This document shows positions 18,440-27,145 of a DNA stretch of 64,000 nt, in pieces (the stretch's first letter is position 1; every line of letters begins with the position of its first letter). The position numbers and the translations under genes are program-made. The DNA lies in the NCBI RefSeq assembly GCF_900100345.1, contig NZ_FMTT01000003.1, positions 112,821 through 176,820 of the forward strand, read 5' to 3'. The notes beneath the pieces are model-generated. The model worked only from the letters and a program-made list of their open reading frames with translations. It was not told the DNA's origin and did no database searches. The stretch is from Paenibacillus tianmuensis. Its GTDB lineage: Bacteria > Bacillota > Bacilli > Paenibacillales > NBRC-103111.

Positions 18440-19468
18440 GTGAGAGCGGTAAAAGGTATAAACGGGACAGCGCAAGTATTGGAGCTTCCAAACCCGGAAG
18501 CGCTTCCTCAATTCGTCAAAGTGAGAACCGATTATTCCGTCGTGAGCGTAGGGACCGAACTGTTGATGATACGAAGTAACGAGGATGCGAATTTAGGTTA
18601 TAGCGCTAGCGGCGTTGTCGTGGAAGTGGGGGAGGGAGTGACCCACGTCGTTCCCGGGCAACGGGTTGCGTGTTACGGGGTGCCGGCCCACCGGGAGTTT
18701 CTGCTCGTGCCGAAGCATCTGGTAGTGCCGGTGCCGGAAGGCGTCACGCAGCAGGAGGCGGCGTTTGTCGGTATCGGCGCGATTGCGGTTCATGCCCTGC
18801 GCCAAGCCGAGCTGAGATTCGGGGAAACGATAATTGTTGTGGGGTTAGGCATTTTAGGGCAGGCGATCGCCCAAATCGCGCATGCCGCGTGCTACAGGGT
18901 GATCGGTCTTGAGCTGATGGAGGAGCGGTGCCGCATGCTCGAAGCGATCGGAGCGATCGCCTGCCGCTCTCAAGAAGAGCTGCAAAGGGCCGTTAAATCC
19001 GACCCGTCCTGCAATGGCGCGGATGCTGTCATGCTTTGTGCGAGCAGCCGGAAGAACAGTATGGTGGATGATGCGATTAGCTGGCTTCGCGACCGTGGTC
19101 GCGTCGTGATTGTCGGGGATACGGGAACGGAATTCGATCGGGATCTGCTGTTTATGAAAGAAGCAAGCATACATATCTCACGCGCAGGCGGCCCAGGCCG
19201 CTATGAGGAAACTTACGAGCAGCAAGGGGTCGACTATCCGATCGGCTACGTGCGTTGGACGGAAGGTCGAAATATGGGCGAGTTTTTACGCTTGATAGCT
19301 GAGAAGCGGATTGACATGCAATCGCTCATCACCCACGAATGCGCGCTTGACGAATTGCCCGCGATGTACCGGAGCTGCTTGGAAAATCCGCAGGAATCGA
19401 TGGGAATTGTCGTTCGCTATGACGGACCCGGCTCCGCTCAAGCAACGGATTCATTGGATAAAGGGTAA
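18440..19468 (+). CDS. MDR-superfamily (alcohol dehydrogenase-like) oxidoreductase without catalytic zinc
   Basis: 342 residues. The N-terminal GroES-like domain (1-125) contains VVSVGTE where zinc alcohol dehydrogenases have a CGTD-type zinc ligand, so the catalytic zinc site appears lost. The nucleotide-binding domain has VVGLGILGQ near residue 134 and GRVVIVGDTG near 222. Such proteins resemble the dehydrogenase half of bi-domain sugar oxidoreductases. GTG start with AGGAAGGGG upstream. It is the first gene of a five-gene run with a sugar importer and a secreted beta-helix protein, so a role in oxidising the imported sugar or a derivative is likely but inferred. It ends 15 bases before the permease. 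Confidence 0.8.
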   Translation: MRAVKGINGTAQVLELPNPEALPQFVKVRTDYSVVSVGTELLMIRSNEDANLGYSASGVVVEVGEGVTHVVPGQRVACYGVPAHREFLLVPKHLVVPVPEGVTQQEAAFVGIGAIAVHALRQAELRFGETIIVVGLGILGQAIAQIAHAACYRVIGLELMEERCRMLEAIGAIACRSQEELQRAVKSDPSCNGADAVMLCASSRKNSMVDDAISWLRDRGRVVIVGDTGTEFDRDLLFMKEASIHISRAGGPGRYEETYEQQGVDYPIGYVRWTEGRNMGEFLRLIAEKRIDMQSLITHECALDELPAMYRSCLENPQESMGIVVRYDGPGSAQATDSLDKG

Positions 19469-19483
19469 AGGAGGCGATGGCAT

Positions 19484-20443
19484 ATGCGAGCGGATGCTAC
19501 CACGATTTCCAGCGAGCCTATCGTAAAAAAACGGAGTAATTCTAGTTTCTGGAAAACTTTTCTCCGCTACAAATGGCTGTATTTGCTTATGGTTCCGGGA
19601 ATCGTCTATTACCTCGTTTATCATTATGTCCCGATGTTCGGGCTTGTGGTCGCGTTTAAGAAGTACAACCTGATGAAAGGGATGTGGGGAAGCGAGTGGG
19701 TTGGCTTCGACAATTTCCGGACGATCTTTACGTCGCCGGAATTTCCTTCCCTGCTGCGAAATACGATCCTGATCAGCGTGTACCGCATTTTGTTCAACAT
19801 GGTTCCAGATGTGCTGCTGGCTCTTATGCTGAACGAGATTCGCGTCAACTGGTTTAAGCGCATCGTACAGACGATCACGTACGGCCCTCACTTCTTGTCA
19901 TGGATTATCGTGTACGGCCTTGTGTTTTCGTTTTTTGCGCCCGGCGCGGGGTTGGTGACGACGTTTTTCCGCGATTTGGGCTGGGGCGAGCTGGATGTGC
20001 TTGCTAACTCGGAATATTTCCGTTCGCTGCTGGTGTCGACGGATATTTGGAAAAGCACCGGTTTTGGCGCCATCATCTATTTGGCCGCGCTGTCCTCGAT
20101 CAACCACGAGCTGTACGAAGCGGCCGTCGTCGACGGCGCGGGCCGTTGGCGCCAGTTGTGGCACATTACGCTGCCGGGCATTCGCGAAGTGTTCATTTTG
20201 CTGCTGATCCTGCGGATCGGTCATATTATGGATGCCGGCTTCGAGCAGGTCTATATTTTTCTGAACGCCCGCGTGTATGATGTCGGCGACATTCTCGACA
20301 CATGGATCTTCCGTCGCGGGATCGAACAAATGGAATTTAGCGTGCCGGCGGCTATGGGCGTGTTCAAATCGGTGATCGGTCTGGCGCTTGTGATCGGGGC
20401 CAACAAATTGGCCAAAAAAGTCGGTGGTTCCGGTATCTGGTAA
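19484..20443 (+). CDS. Carbohydrate ABC transporter permease, LplB type
   Basis: 319 residues with six predicted membrane segments and the EAA loop EAAVVDGAGRWRQLWHITLPGI near residue 205, where the shared ATPase docks. The N-terminal sequence WKTFLRYKWLYLLMVPGIVYYLVYHYVPMFG is typical of LplB-type permeases of the CUT1 group. AAAGGAGG precedes the ATG. No ATP-binding subunit is in the locus. In Firmicutes such importers commonly use a shared MsmX-like ATPase encoded elsewhere. Confidence 0.92.
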   Translation: MRADATTISSEPIVKKRSNSSFWKTFLRYKWLYLLMVPGIVYYLVYHYVPMFGLVVAFKKYNLMKGMWGSEWVGFDNFRTIFTSPEFPSLLRNTILISVYRILFNMVPDVLLALMLNEIRVNWFKRIVQTITYGPHFLSWIIVYGLVFSFFAPGAGLVTTFFRDLGWGELDVLANSEYFRSLLVSTDIWKSTGFGAIIYLAALSSINHELYEAAVVDGAGRWRQLWHITLPGIREVFILLLILRIGHIMDAGFEQVYIFLNARVYDVGDILDTWIFRRGIEQMEFSVPAAMGVFKSVIGLALVIGANKLAKKVGGSGIW

Positions 20444-20456
20444 AGGAGGCCTCATC

Positions 20457-21344
20457 ATGCCATTCGCGCTCAAGAAAACCAAGTCAGACCGTATCGTAGA
20501 CGCCGTGATTTTCGCGGTGCTTACCGTATTCTGTTTGGCAACGTTGTTTCCCATCATCTTTGTATTCGTCATGTCAATCACGCCCTATACAGAAGTGCTC
20601 AAGAACGGCGGCTTTGTCATTTTTCCGAAAACCGTCACGTTCGAAGCTTTCAAAACGATTTTTTCCAGCAACACCGTTCCGAAAGCGCTTCAAGTGACGG
20701 TCTTCATCACGGTCGTCGGCACGGTGTGCAATTTGGCGGTGACGACCATGCTGGCGTATCCGTTGTCCAAGAAGTTTTTGCCGGGGCGGAACGTCGTCCT
20801 GTTGGGTGTCGTGTTCACCATGCTGTTCTCCGGCGGCCTGATCCCCACCTATTTGACGGTCAAAGCGACCGGGCTGATGGATACGCTTTGGGCCCTTATC
20901 ATACCGGGTCTCGTATCATCGTTTAATGTATTAATCATGAAAACCTTCTTCGAAGGGCTGCCGTACGAAATCGAGGAGGCGGCGAAGGTGGACGGCTGTA
21001 GTGACATTGGTACGCTGATCCGGATCGTGCTGCCGCTCTCGCTGCCGATTATGGCGACGCTCGGACTGTTTTATGGCGTGAATCACTGGAACGCGTATTT
21101 CGGAGGGGTCATGTATCTGAATGACCGCAGTCTTTATCCGCTGCAGGTCGTGCTTCGCAACATGATCGTATCGCCGGCCGTCAGCCAGGAGCTTGCCGTT
21201 CCTCAATCGGCGCTGAACGCGATGCCGCCGGAAACGATCAAGATGGCGACCGTCGTGGTGGCAATTGTGCCGGTTCTGATCGTGTACCCGTTCCTGCAAA
21301 AATATTTCGTCAAAGGCATGCTGCTGGGTGCTGTGAAAGGATAA
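20457..21344 (+). CDS. Carbohydrate ABC transporter permease, YtcP type
   Basis: 295 residues from the ATG at 20457 (MPFALKKTKSDR), preceded by AAAGGAGG; the in-frame start 11 codons earlier lies inside the upstream gene. It has six membrane segments and an EAA loop EEAAKVDGCSDIGTLIRIVLPLS. The C-terminal PFLQKYFVKGMLLGAVKG is the standard ending of the YtcP/LplC group. It partners the LplB-type permease immediately upstream, 13 bases away. Confidence 0.92.
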   Translation: MPFALKKTKSDRIVDAVIFAVLTVFCLATLFPIIFVFVMSITPYTEVLKNGGFVIFPKTVTFEAFKTIFSSNTVPKALQVTVFITVVGTVCNLAVTTMLAYPLSKKFLPGRNVVLLGVVFTMLFSGGLIPTYLTVKATGLMDTLWALIIPGLVSSFNVLIMKTFFEGLPYEIEEAAKVDGCSDIGTLIRIVLPLSLPIMATLGLFYGVNHWNAYFGGVMYLNDRSLYPLQVVLRNMIVSPAVSQELAVPQSALNAMPPETIKMATVVVAIVPVLIVYPFLQKYFVKGMLLGAVKG

Positions 21345-21372
21345 GATCCGGAAAAAATAGGGAGGGTTTACT

Positions 21373-22938
21373 TTGAAAACGTTATCTAAAATGACTGCCG
21401 TACTATTGACTTCTTCGCTTGTGCTTGCCGCATGTACGGGCGCAAAAGAAGAGACTGCTTCGTCGGGAAGCACGGGTAAGTTGGACCTGAAATGGATGGT
21501 CATCGCGGACGCGAGCACCCAGCTTCCTTCGGCCGACAAAGATTTCGTGAAAAAGGCGATCGAAGAAAAGTTCAACGTTAATCTGAAAATGGTCTATTCG
21601 CCGATCGGTCAAGATTACACGAACAAGCTGAATACCATGATCGCATCCGGCGACATTCCAGACGTTTTCTTTGCGGAAGGCATATCGTCCAACAACTATA
21701 TCCGCGACGGCGTCGCACGCGATTTGACTGGCATCGTTTCACCGGATAAAATGCCGAACTACTTCAAGTATTGGGTGAACGAGGCCAATCTGAAATCGTA
21801 CCAGGTACAAGGCGCGTTCAAGCGCGCTCCCGTTCCGTACGAAACGAACTACTACCGGACGTTCTATATTCGGAAAGATTGGCTCGATAAGCTGGGCATG
21901 AGCATGCCGACGAACTACGATGAGCTGGTCGACGTTATGAAAGCGTTCACATTCAAAGATCCGGACGGCAACGGCAAGAACGATACTTACGGTTTTACAG
22001 CGGCGGGCAGCGGCACCAGCGTTCCGATGGACTTCCCGGAATACCTAAAAAACGGGCTGGTCGGCGACACGTACGTAGAAGGCGACCAGTTCGTTGATGT
22101 CCGCAGCGACATCCGCATGCAAAACGTGCTTGGCGATATCAAGAAGCTGCTGGATCTGAAAGTCGTCGATCCGGACTGGTTCTTGAATAAATACGGTCAG
22201 CATTTTGACAAAGCGGCGCAGGGCAAAGCCGGTATCGTGGTCGGTCAAGGCCGGGATCTCGCCTTCGACAACAATCCTGCCGGCCTCCAAATGAAATCGA
22301 AGCAAGCGGGTCAAACGACCGCCAACTGGCAGCCGTTCCATCCTTGGGAAAAAACCGGCACATGGGTCGAAACGATTCCGAACAATCCGTTCCTGATCAG
22401 CTCCAAATCTTCCGATGAGAAAGTGCAGCGCTCGGCCGAAATTCTCAACTGGCTCGCCGGCGAAGAAGGCTTTCTCCTGACGCGCTACGGTAAAGAAGGG
22501 GTGCACTACAAGCGCAACGCCAACAAGATCGAAATCATTCAGGACGCTTATCAAAAGGACATTACGGACAACAACAACTTTATTGAAGTATACGGCTGGT
22601 TCACGCCTCGTAAGCCGGAAGTGTTCGGACTTGACGTCGTCGACCCGAAAGTCACCGAGCGCGACAAAAAAATCGTTGAGAAAATCAACTCGTACAAATT
22701 GCTTCCGTCCGTCGGCACCGCTCTCACGGTCAAGGAAGGCATGGACCTGAGCGCCATGCGCAAGCGTATGAACGAGCAGCATGTTCAAATCGTGTTTAAA
22801 GAAAAGGATGCTTCCAACTGGCCGCAATACCGCCAAGAAATATTGACGAAATTCGGCGGTAAAGCGATTTTCGACAACTATGCCGAGCTTGCTTCTGCAG
22901 CAAAGGGCAAGACGATCAAGTTCAAATCGGAAAACTGA
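21373..22938 (+). CDS. Extracellular sugar-binding lipoprotein (LplA-like, family 1)
   Basis: 521 residues starting at a TTG with GGAGGG upstream. The signal peptide ends in the lipobox LAAC near residue 20, so it is anchored outside the membrane as a lipoprotein. The mature part has family 1 solute-binding features: LKWMVIADAS, TMIASGDIPDVFFAEG, YYRTFYIRKDWLDKLGM and NYDELVDVMKAF. It delivers a carbohydrate, probably an oligosaccharide given its size and genomic context, to the two permeases upstream. The substrate is unknown. Confidence 0.92.
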   Translation: MKTLSKMTAVLLTSSLVLAACTGAKEETASSGSTGKLDLKWMVIADASTQLPSADKDFVKKAIEEKFNVNLKMVYSPIGQDYTNKLNTMIASGDIPDVFFAEGISSNNYIRDGVARDLTGIVSPDKMPNYFKYWVNEANLKSYQVQGAFKRAPVPYETNYYRTFYIRKDWLDKLGMSMPTNYDELVDVMKAFTFKDPDGNGKNDTYGFTAAGSGTSVPMDFPEYLKNGLVGDTYVEGDQFVDVRSDIRMQNVLGDIKKLLDLKVVDPDWFLNKYGQHFDKAAQGKAGIVVGQGRDLAFDNNPAGLQMKSKQAGQTTANWQPFHPWEKTGTWVETIPNNPFLISSKSSDEKVQRSAEILNWLAGEEGFLLTRYGKEGVHYKRNANKIEIIQDAYQKDITDNNNFIEVYGWFTPRKPEVFGLDVVDPKVTERDKKIVEKINSYKLLPSVGTALTVKEGMDLSAMRKRMNEQHVQIVFKEKDASNWPQYRQEILTKFGGKAIFDNYAELASAAKGKTIKFKSEN

Positions 22939-22965
22939 TACCCAGCGAAAAGGAGCTGTTGAACG

Positions 22966-25335
22966 ATGTTCTTCTCAGACAACAAGACGGGAAAGCTGAA
23001 TGCACCGAACGCAACCAGCGAGGAGAATGGAACGATCGGCATGAACGGTAAGGCGAACGAAGCGATCAGCAGACGAAAAGTACTGAAAACCTTAGGAATC
23101 GGAGGGGCGATATTGGCCGGCAGCGCCTTCGGCGGTTCGCGGTTTGCCTCGGCAGAAAGTCTGCAATCCAGCGGCAAGGGGGAGCGTCAAGTGATGTGGG
23201 TCGCCAGCGTGGAGGAACTGACGTCCCTCCCGCCCGGCCAGCTCAAGGACGGTCTGCATGTGTTCGTTGGCGGCTACTTCATGAGCGGCGACGGGGGAGG
23301 CAAGCTTGTTCGCTATATGGCCGGCAGCGCCAAAGCCGATAACGGCGGCACGGTACACAAGCCGGTAAAAGGCCAAGGCTGCTTTGAAGTCGTGCATGAC
23401 GGGGTAGGGGATTTTCGCTGGTTCGGCATTTTCGATGCGAAGACGAATGCGGACGGGGCGCTGGATGCGTTGGTCAACGATCTGTCGATCCGCCGTGTCG
23501 AAGCGTACTCGGATCTGAACTTCGTGAAGCGCCATGTATTTCACCGCAGCGATATCGAGATTGATTTTCAGGGACATACCGTAACGACCGAGGGCATCGA
23601 GCTGAACACGGTAGACAATCCGTTCGGCGCCGTTATGTTTTTCCAGGGGATCAAAACCGACATGGTCCACACGGTGACGCTGACCGAAGAGCTGCCGGAG
23701 TACTCGGATATTTTCGAGGTTGCCGATTCGTCCATCTTTGTGGTGAACAGCTGGTGGCATGCTCAGATCAAGAACAATCCGGGCGGGAGCGCGCAGCGTG
23801 AGCTCGATTACCTGATCCAGGTAACGGAAATTCTTGACGCCACCCATGTCCGGTTCAATTATAAGCTCGGCTGGCCGCTTGCGAAGGGGCGTCAGTTGAC
23901 CTACCGAAAGATGAACCCGGTTTTTCGCTGCCGCGTGCGGAATATGAGCTTTACCGGCATACCGGTGCCGCCTAACGGCACAAGCTCCAGACCGTTCCCG
24001 ACCTGGGACCAGATCGGATCGAATCCGGTTGCGTACGAATTCGCGGTCGAATGCGATGCATCGGGCATCAAGGCGACCAAAGTGTTCTGGCCGGTCGTCA
24101 TGCGGAGATACAACACTCATTATGTAACGGAACGCTGCCAGCTGATGAACCCGGAAGAACGCGACTGGGGCGGCACCGGCTACTTGACGCAGCAGATCAA
24201 CGTGCTGTACGGTCACGTCAAGGATTGCAATACGAGCAATGCCCGTCACTTGAACGACTTTACGTGCGCAGCCTACTGCATGGTCGAGAACTGCCATGGA
24301 GACGGCGACGAGTACGGCCCGTTCGTCACGCACGGTCAATTCGAGCACGATCTGACGTATATCGGCAACTCCGGTTTGTTATCGTTCGCGAACAGCGGCT
24401 CGACTTGGGGCGACAGCGCCAAGCGGGTGACCGTCAAGAAGCATATCGCTTCGCGGATCGTCGCGCACAAGCGGATCACCGACCTGACGCTTGAAGATTG
24501 CCATGCGGTCGTAACGTATACGAAGCCCGGTGTGAAAATGGCGAATTCAGGCTCGTTCTGGGTCAACATGGATGGCCTGCAGATGAGAGGCTGCACAGCG
24601 CAAGAGATGATAACGATTTCGAAGGGCTCCTCCCGGGGCAAAAGGAAAAATATGATCGACAGCTGTTCCTTCGGTATGCTGAAGGGATATGAAGTCGCCC
24701 GTCCGATCCGCACGGGAACGACCCAAGTCGGCTACACGCCGTGTAATGGGGAATTGACGATTCTCAACAGCGAGTTTTACAACGTCGAGGACGTCAACCT
24801 GGGGAGTATCGATAAGCTGACGCTCATCAATACGTGGTTCAAGGGTTTGCCTCAGGCCGGAGGCACGGTCAAGATCGGCTCGCGTGAAATCGTCATGCAG
24901 GGGGGCGGGCTTGTAGATTGCTGCTTATTGTTCACCGGCGCATGGGACAAGATTGGCGATGTCAACAATGCGAAGAATAAACCCGACCAGTCGATCACGA
25001 TCGACGGCGGCGCCGTATTCGGCGGAACGAACGGCGAGAAGGCGTTCCTGAAGAGCGTCGATCCGGCGAACGTCATCACGTGGAGCTTTGGAAACTACAG
25101 GAGCGCCGCTGCGGACGCGAACACGGCACATTTCCACATCCAAGGCGGAACGAACAAACTGAAGGCCGTCGGCTCTCATTTCGCGGGCGGCAAGTATGAA
25201 GCGGCGGGCGGCGCTTTCGGTAGCGGAGGGTACTTCTTCATGACATCGTGCTTGGAAGAGAAGGTCAACCGGACAGCGCTGCCGGCGGAAAACGATACGG
25301 TGAAACACAGCGCCGGTAACTTTTTGATGGCTTAA
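22966..25335 (+). CDS. Tat-exported tailspike/pectate-lyase-like beta-helix protein
   Basis: 789 residues. Residues about 33-70 carry a twin-arginine signal (SRRKVLKTLGIGGAILAGSAF...ASA), placing the mature protein outside the cell. After it comes the same N-terminal pattern as the protein at 16130: GDGGGKLVRY, DNGGTVHKP, FRWFGIFD. The rest is strand- and Gly/Asn-rich, including SNARHLNDFTCAAYCMVENC, identical over 20 residues in both copies. It stands 28 bases after the binding protein, so it is co-transcribed with the importer and probably acts on the glycan whose fragments are imported. The enzymatic class is not identified; catalytic residues could not be assigned. A long hairpin follows. 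Confidence 0.78.
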   Translation: MFFSDNKTGKLNAPNATSEENGTIGMNGKANEAISRRKVLKTLGIGGAILAGSAFGGSRFASAESLQSSGKGERQVMWVASVEELTSLPPGQLKDGLHVFVGGYFMSGDGGGKLVRYMAGSAKADNGGTVHKPVKGQGCFEVVHDGVGDFRWFGIFDAKTNADGALDALVNDLSIRRVEAYSDLNFVKRHVFHRSDIEIDFQGHTVTTEGIELNTVDNPFGAVMFFQGIKTDMVHTVTLTEELPEYSDIFEVADSSIFVVNSWWHAQIKNNPGGSAQRELDYLIQVTEILDATHVRFNYKLGWPLAKGRQLTYRKMNPVFRCRVRNMSFTGIPVPPNGTSSRPFPTWDQIGSNPVAYEFAVECDASGIKATKVFWPVVMRRYNTHYVTERCQLMNPEERDWGGTGYLTQQINVLYGHVKDCNTSNARHLNDFTCAAYCMVENCHGDGDEYGPFVTHGQFEHDLTYIGNSGLLSFANSGSTWGDSAKRVTVKKHIASRIVAHKRITDLTLEDCHAVVTYTKPGVKMANSGSFWVNMDGLQMRGCTAQEMITISKGSSRGKRKNMIDSCSFGMLKGYEVARPIRTGTTQVGYTPCNGELTILNSEFYNVEDVNLGSIDKLTLINTWFKGLPQAGGTVKIGSREIVMQGGGLVDCCLLFTGAWDKIGDVNNAKNKPDQSITIDGGAVFGGTNGEKAFLKSVDPANVITWSFGNYRSAAADANTAHFHIQGGTNKLKAVGSHFAGGKYEAAGGAFGSGGYFFMTSCLEEKVNRTALPAENDTVKHSAGNFLMA

Positions 25336-25343
25336 TCTTGACG

Positions 25344-25382
25344 GGATTCACGGTATAGCGGTAATCGTTATGCCGTGAATCC
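25344..25382 (+). terminator. Long terminator hairpin after the beta-helix gene
   Basis: A 17-bp stem, 25344-25360 with 25366-25382 (two wobble pairs), around GTAAT. The following T-run is weak (TTCGT), so termination efficiency is uncertain. Confidence 0.65.
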
Positions 25383-25390
25383 TTCGTACG

Positions 25391-25430
25391 TTGACATGGA
25401 ATAGTGGAACATTGCTATAATAACAACTAG
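25391..25430 (+). promoter_or_regulatory. Promoter of the GntR-SBP regulator gene
   Basis: TTGACA (25391-25396) and TATAAT (25416-25421) with a 19-base spacer, followed at once by AACAACTAG (25422-25430). This partly matches the AAACAAACTAG element before the two target transcripts. The spacer is longer than usual. Confidence 0.5.
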
Positions 25431-25500
25431 TAGAGCGGATATAGGATTACTCCCTATGTTCTGTTTTTTACTGTGTATCGGATGGAAATGAGGTCTTAGA

Positions 25501-26877
25501 ATGGAAGAAAGGACAAGTCACAAAACGTCCCGCGAGCGGCTGAGTGAACTCGTCAGTACACTGCGGGAAGACATATTGACAGGGAAGCGGCCGGTAGGAG
25601 ACTATTTGCCCTCGGAAAAATCTTTCGCCGCGCAATTCCAGTTGAGCAATCAATCGGTGCGAAAAGGGCTGGAAGTTCTAGTTTCAGAGGGGCTGATCGA
25701 AAAAATACCGCGCGTCGGAACTAAGGTTGTTGGTCCTCAGAACGGAGCCTTCGTCACCGTGAAGCTGGGTTTTCACAGCTCCGTCACCGGAGAAGCGGGT
25801 ATTCATCAGTTGCTGTCCATCTTTCAGAAGGAAAACCCGCATATTCGGGTACAAGCCGTGCCTACATCCGGCACCAACTATATCAGTGAGTACTTGTCCG
25901 GCGGCATCCTCGATGTGGTCATGATGAACTTTATGAATTTTCAGGAATGTGTGGAGAACGGGGCCGAAGGATTGCTGGAACCGATGGAACGCAATCCGGA
26001 GTTGTATTCCTTCCTGTCGGACGCGTTTCAAGTGAACGGCCGCCAGCTCGTGCAGCCGTTTATTTTTTCTCCGCTCATTCTTTGCTATAACCGGGAGCAT
26101 TTTCGAGAGGCCAATTTATCCGAGCCGGACAGCAGCTGGCAGTGGAACGATCTGATCGAATATTCGTCGCGGCTCGCGATTCCGGGCGAACGGTTCGGCT
26201 TTCACTGCGACTTGTATTCGTCGAACCGCTGGCCTCTTCTGCTGCTGCAAACCGGAGGGAAGTTCGAACGTTATGAAGGCGGCCGCCTTAAGCTTGCCGG
26301 TACGCCGATGATGGACGCGCTCCGCTACTGCGGAGAGATGAAGCATAGTATTCCCTCTTTATCGGAAGGAGTTAGGACCGGCGAATCGGAGCTGCTTCTG
26401 GCCAAGGGGAAAGCGTCGATGACCATGACCAGTTATTTTTATTTGAATTATTTGCTGGGCGAGCGGGTATCCTTTGACATTGCGCCCGTACCGCATAGGG
26501 GCACACCGATGACGATGCTGTTGAACATTGGGCTTGCGATTAATCGCCAGTCGCACGTCAAGGCTGCCGCCGCAAAGCTGGTGGAATTTTTGACCGGTTA
26601 CCATGCCCAGCTTTTCGTTCGGCAGAACACGTACAGTCTTCCAGCCAGAAAATCGGCCGCCGAGTGGGTAGGGGAAGAAAAACGGTATCTTCCGTCGAGA
26701 TTTTCGCTATTTCGTGAAACGATTCCCGGCTTTCGGTATTTTACGGATCTCGCGATCAGCGCAGGGGAGTTGTCCATCATCAACCAGGAACTTAAGCCGT
26801 ATTGGGCCGGTTTGGAAACCGAGGAGGCACTGTGCTCCCTAATCGAAGACCGCCTGGAGGTCGGGTCCTTGTCGTGA
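25501..26877 (+). CDS. GntR winged-helix regulator fused to a solute-binding-protein domain
   Basis: 458 residues with two parts. Residues about 10-78 form a GntR-type winged helix (LREDILTGKRPVGDYLPSEK, then LSNQSVRKGLEVLVSEGLIEKIPRVGTKV). Residues about 85-440 look like a family 1 extracellular sugar-binding protein (IHQLLSIFQKENPHIRVQAVPTSG, GILDVVMMNFMNF, FIFSPLILCYNREHF, WQWNDLIEYSSRL, LLLAKGKASMTMTSYFY), but there is no signal peptide, so the protein is cytoplasmic. The natural reading is a one-component sensor that binds the imported sugar. It lies 165 bases after the beta-helix gene with its own promoter and terminator and likely controls the preceding operon. Confidence 0.88.
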   Translation: MEERTSHKTSRERLSELVSTLREDILTGKRPVGDYLPSEKSFAAQFQLSNQSVRKGLEVLVSEGLIEKIPRVGTKVVGPQNGAFVTVKLGFHSSVTGEAGIHQLLSIFQKENPHIRVQAVPTSGTNYISEYLSGGILDVVMMNFMNFQECVENGAEGLLEPMERNPELYSFLSDAFQVNGRQLVQPFIFSPLILCYNREHFREANLSEPDSSWQWNDLIEYSSRLAIPGERFGFHCDLYSSNRWPLLLLQTGGKFERYEGGRLKLAGTPMMDALRYCGEMKHSIPSLSEGVRTGESELLLAKGKASMTMTSYFYLNYLLGERVSFDIAPVPHRGTPMTMLLNIGLAINRQSHVKAAAAKLVEFLTGYHAQLFVRQNTYSLPARKSAAEWVGEEKRYLPSRFSLFRETIPGFRYFTDLAISAGELSIINQELKPYWAGLETEEALCSLIEDRLEVGSLS

Positions 26878-26916
26878 GTGGGGGTTGTCCGCAATCCGGG
26901 CATTCACGCAACAACA

Positions 26917-26953
26917 AAAACGGAGTCACGCAGGTTTGCGGACTCCGTTTTCT
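26917..26953 (+). terminator. Terminator after the GntR-SBP regulator
   Basis: AAAACGGAGTC (26917-26927) pairs with GACTCCGTTTT (26941-26951) and a short T-run follows. A-rich and T-rich flanks make it usable from both sides. Confidence 0.8.
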
Positions 26954-27086
26954 AATTTTCGGAATAGTACAGTGAGCCGGGGTTCCCCATAATAAGGGAA
27001 GCCGATACGGCTCTTTTTCTTTTTGGGGCAGCAGGTCAACCAACGGATTGACATTCAACCAGGCGCAGGATAAAATGAAGTTGCGA

Positions 27087-27126
27087 TTTAGTAATTTAGT
27101 AAATTAGTAAATAAGTAATTTAGTAA
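27087..27126. repeat. Five tandem 8-bp repeats (WWWAGTAA)
   Basis: Five uninterrupted octamers in perfect register: TTTAGTAA, TTTAGTAA, ATTAGTAA, ATAAGTAA, TTTAGTAA. The array ends 19 bases before the start codon of the gene at 27146, immediately upstream of its AGAGGGAC ribosome binding region. It could be a slippage-prone tract in the 5' leader or a protein-binding array. Confidence 0.9.
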
Positions 27127-27145
27127 ATGAAAAGAGGGACATCAC

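Noticed and set aside
23092-24348. Minus-strand frame of 418 codons inside the second beta-helix gene
   Set aside because: A shadow of the plus-strand gene; no ribosome binding site and no family similarity.
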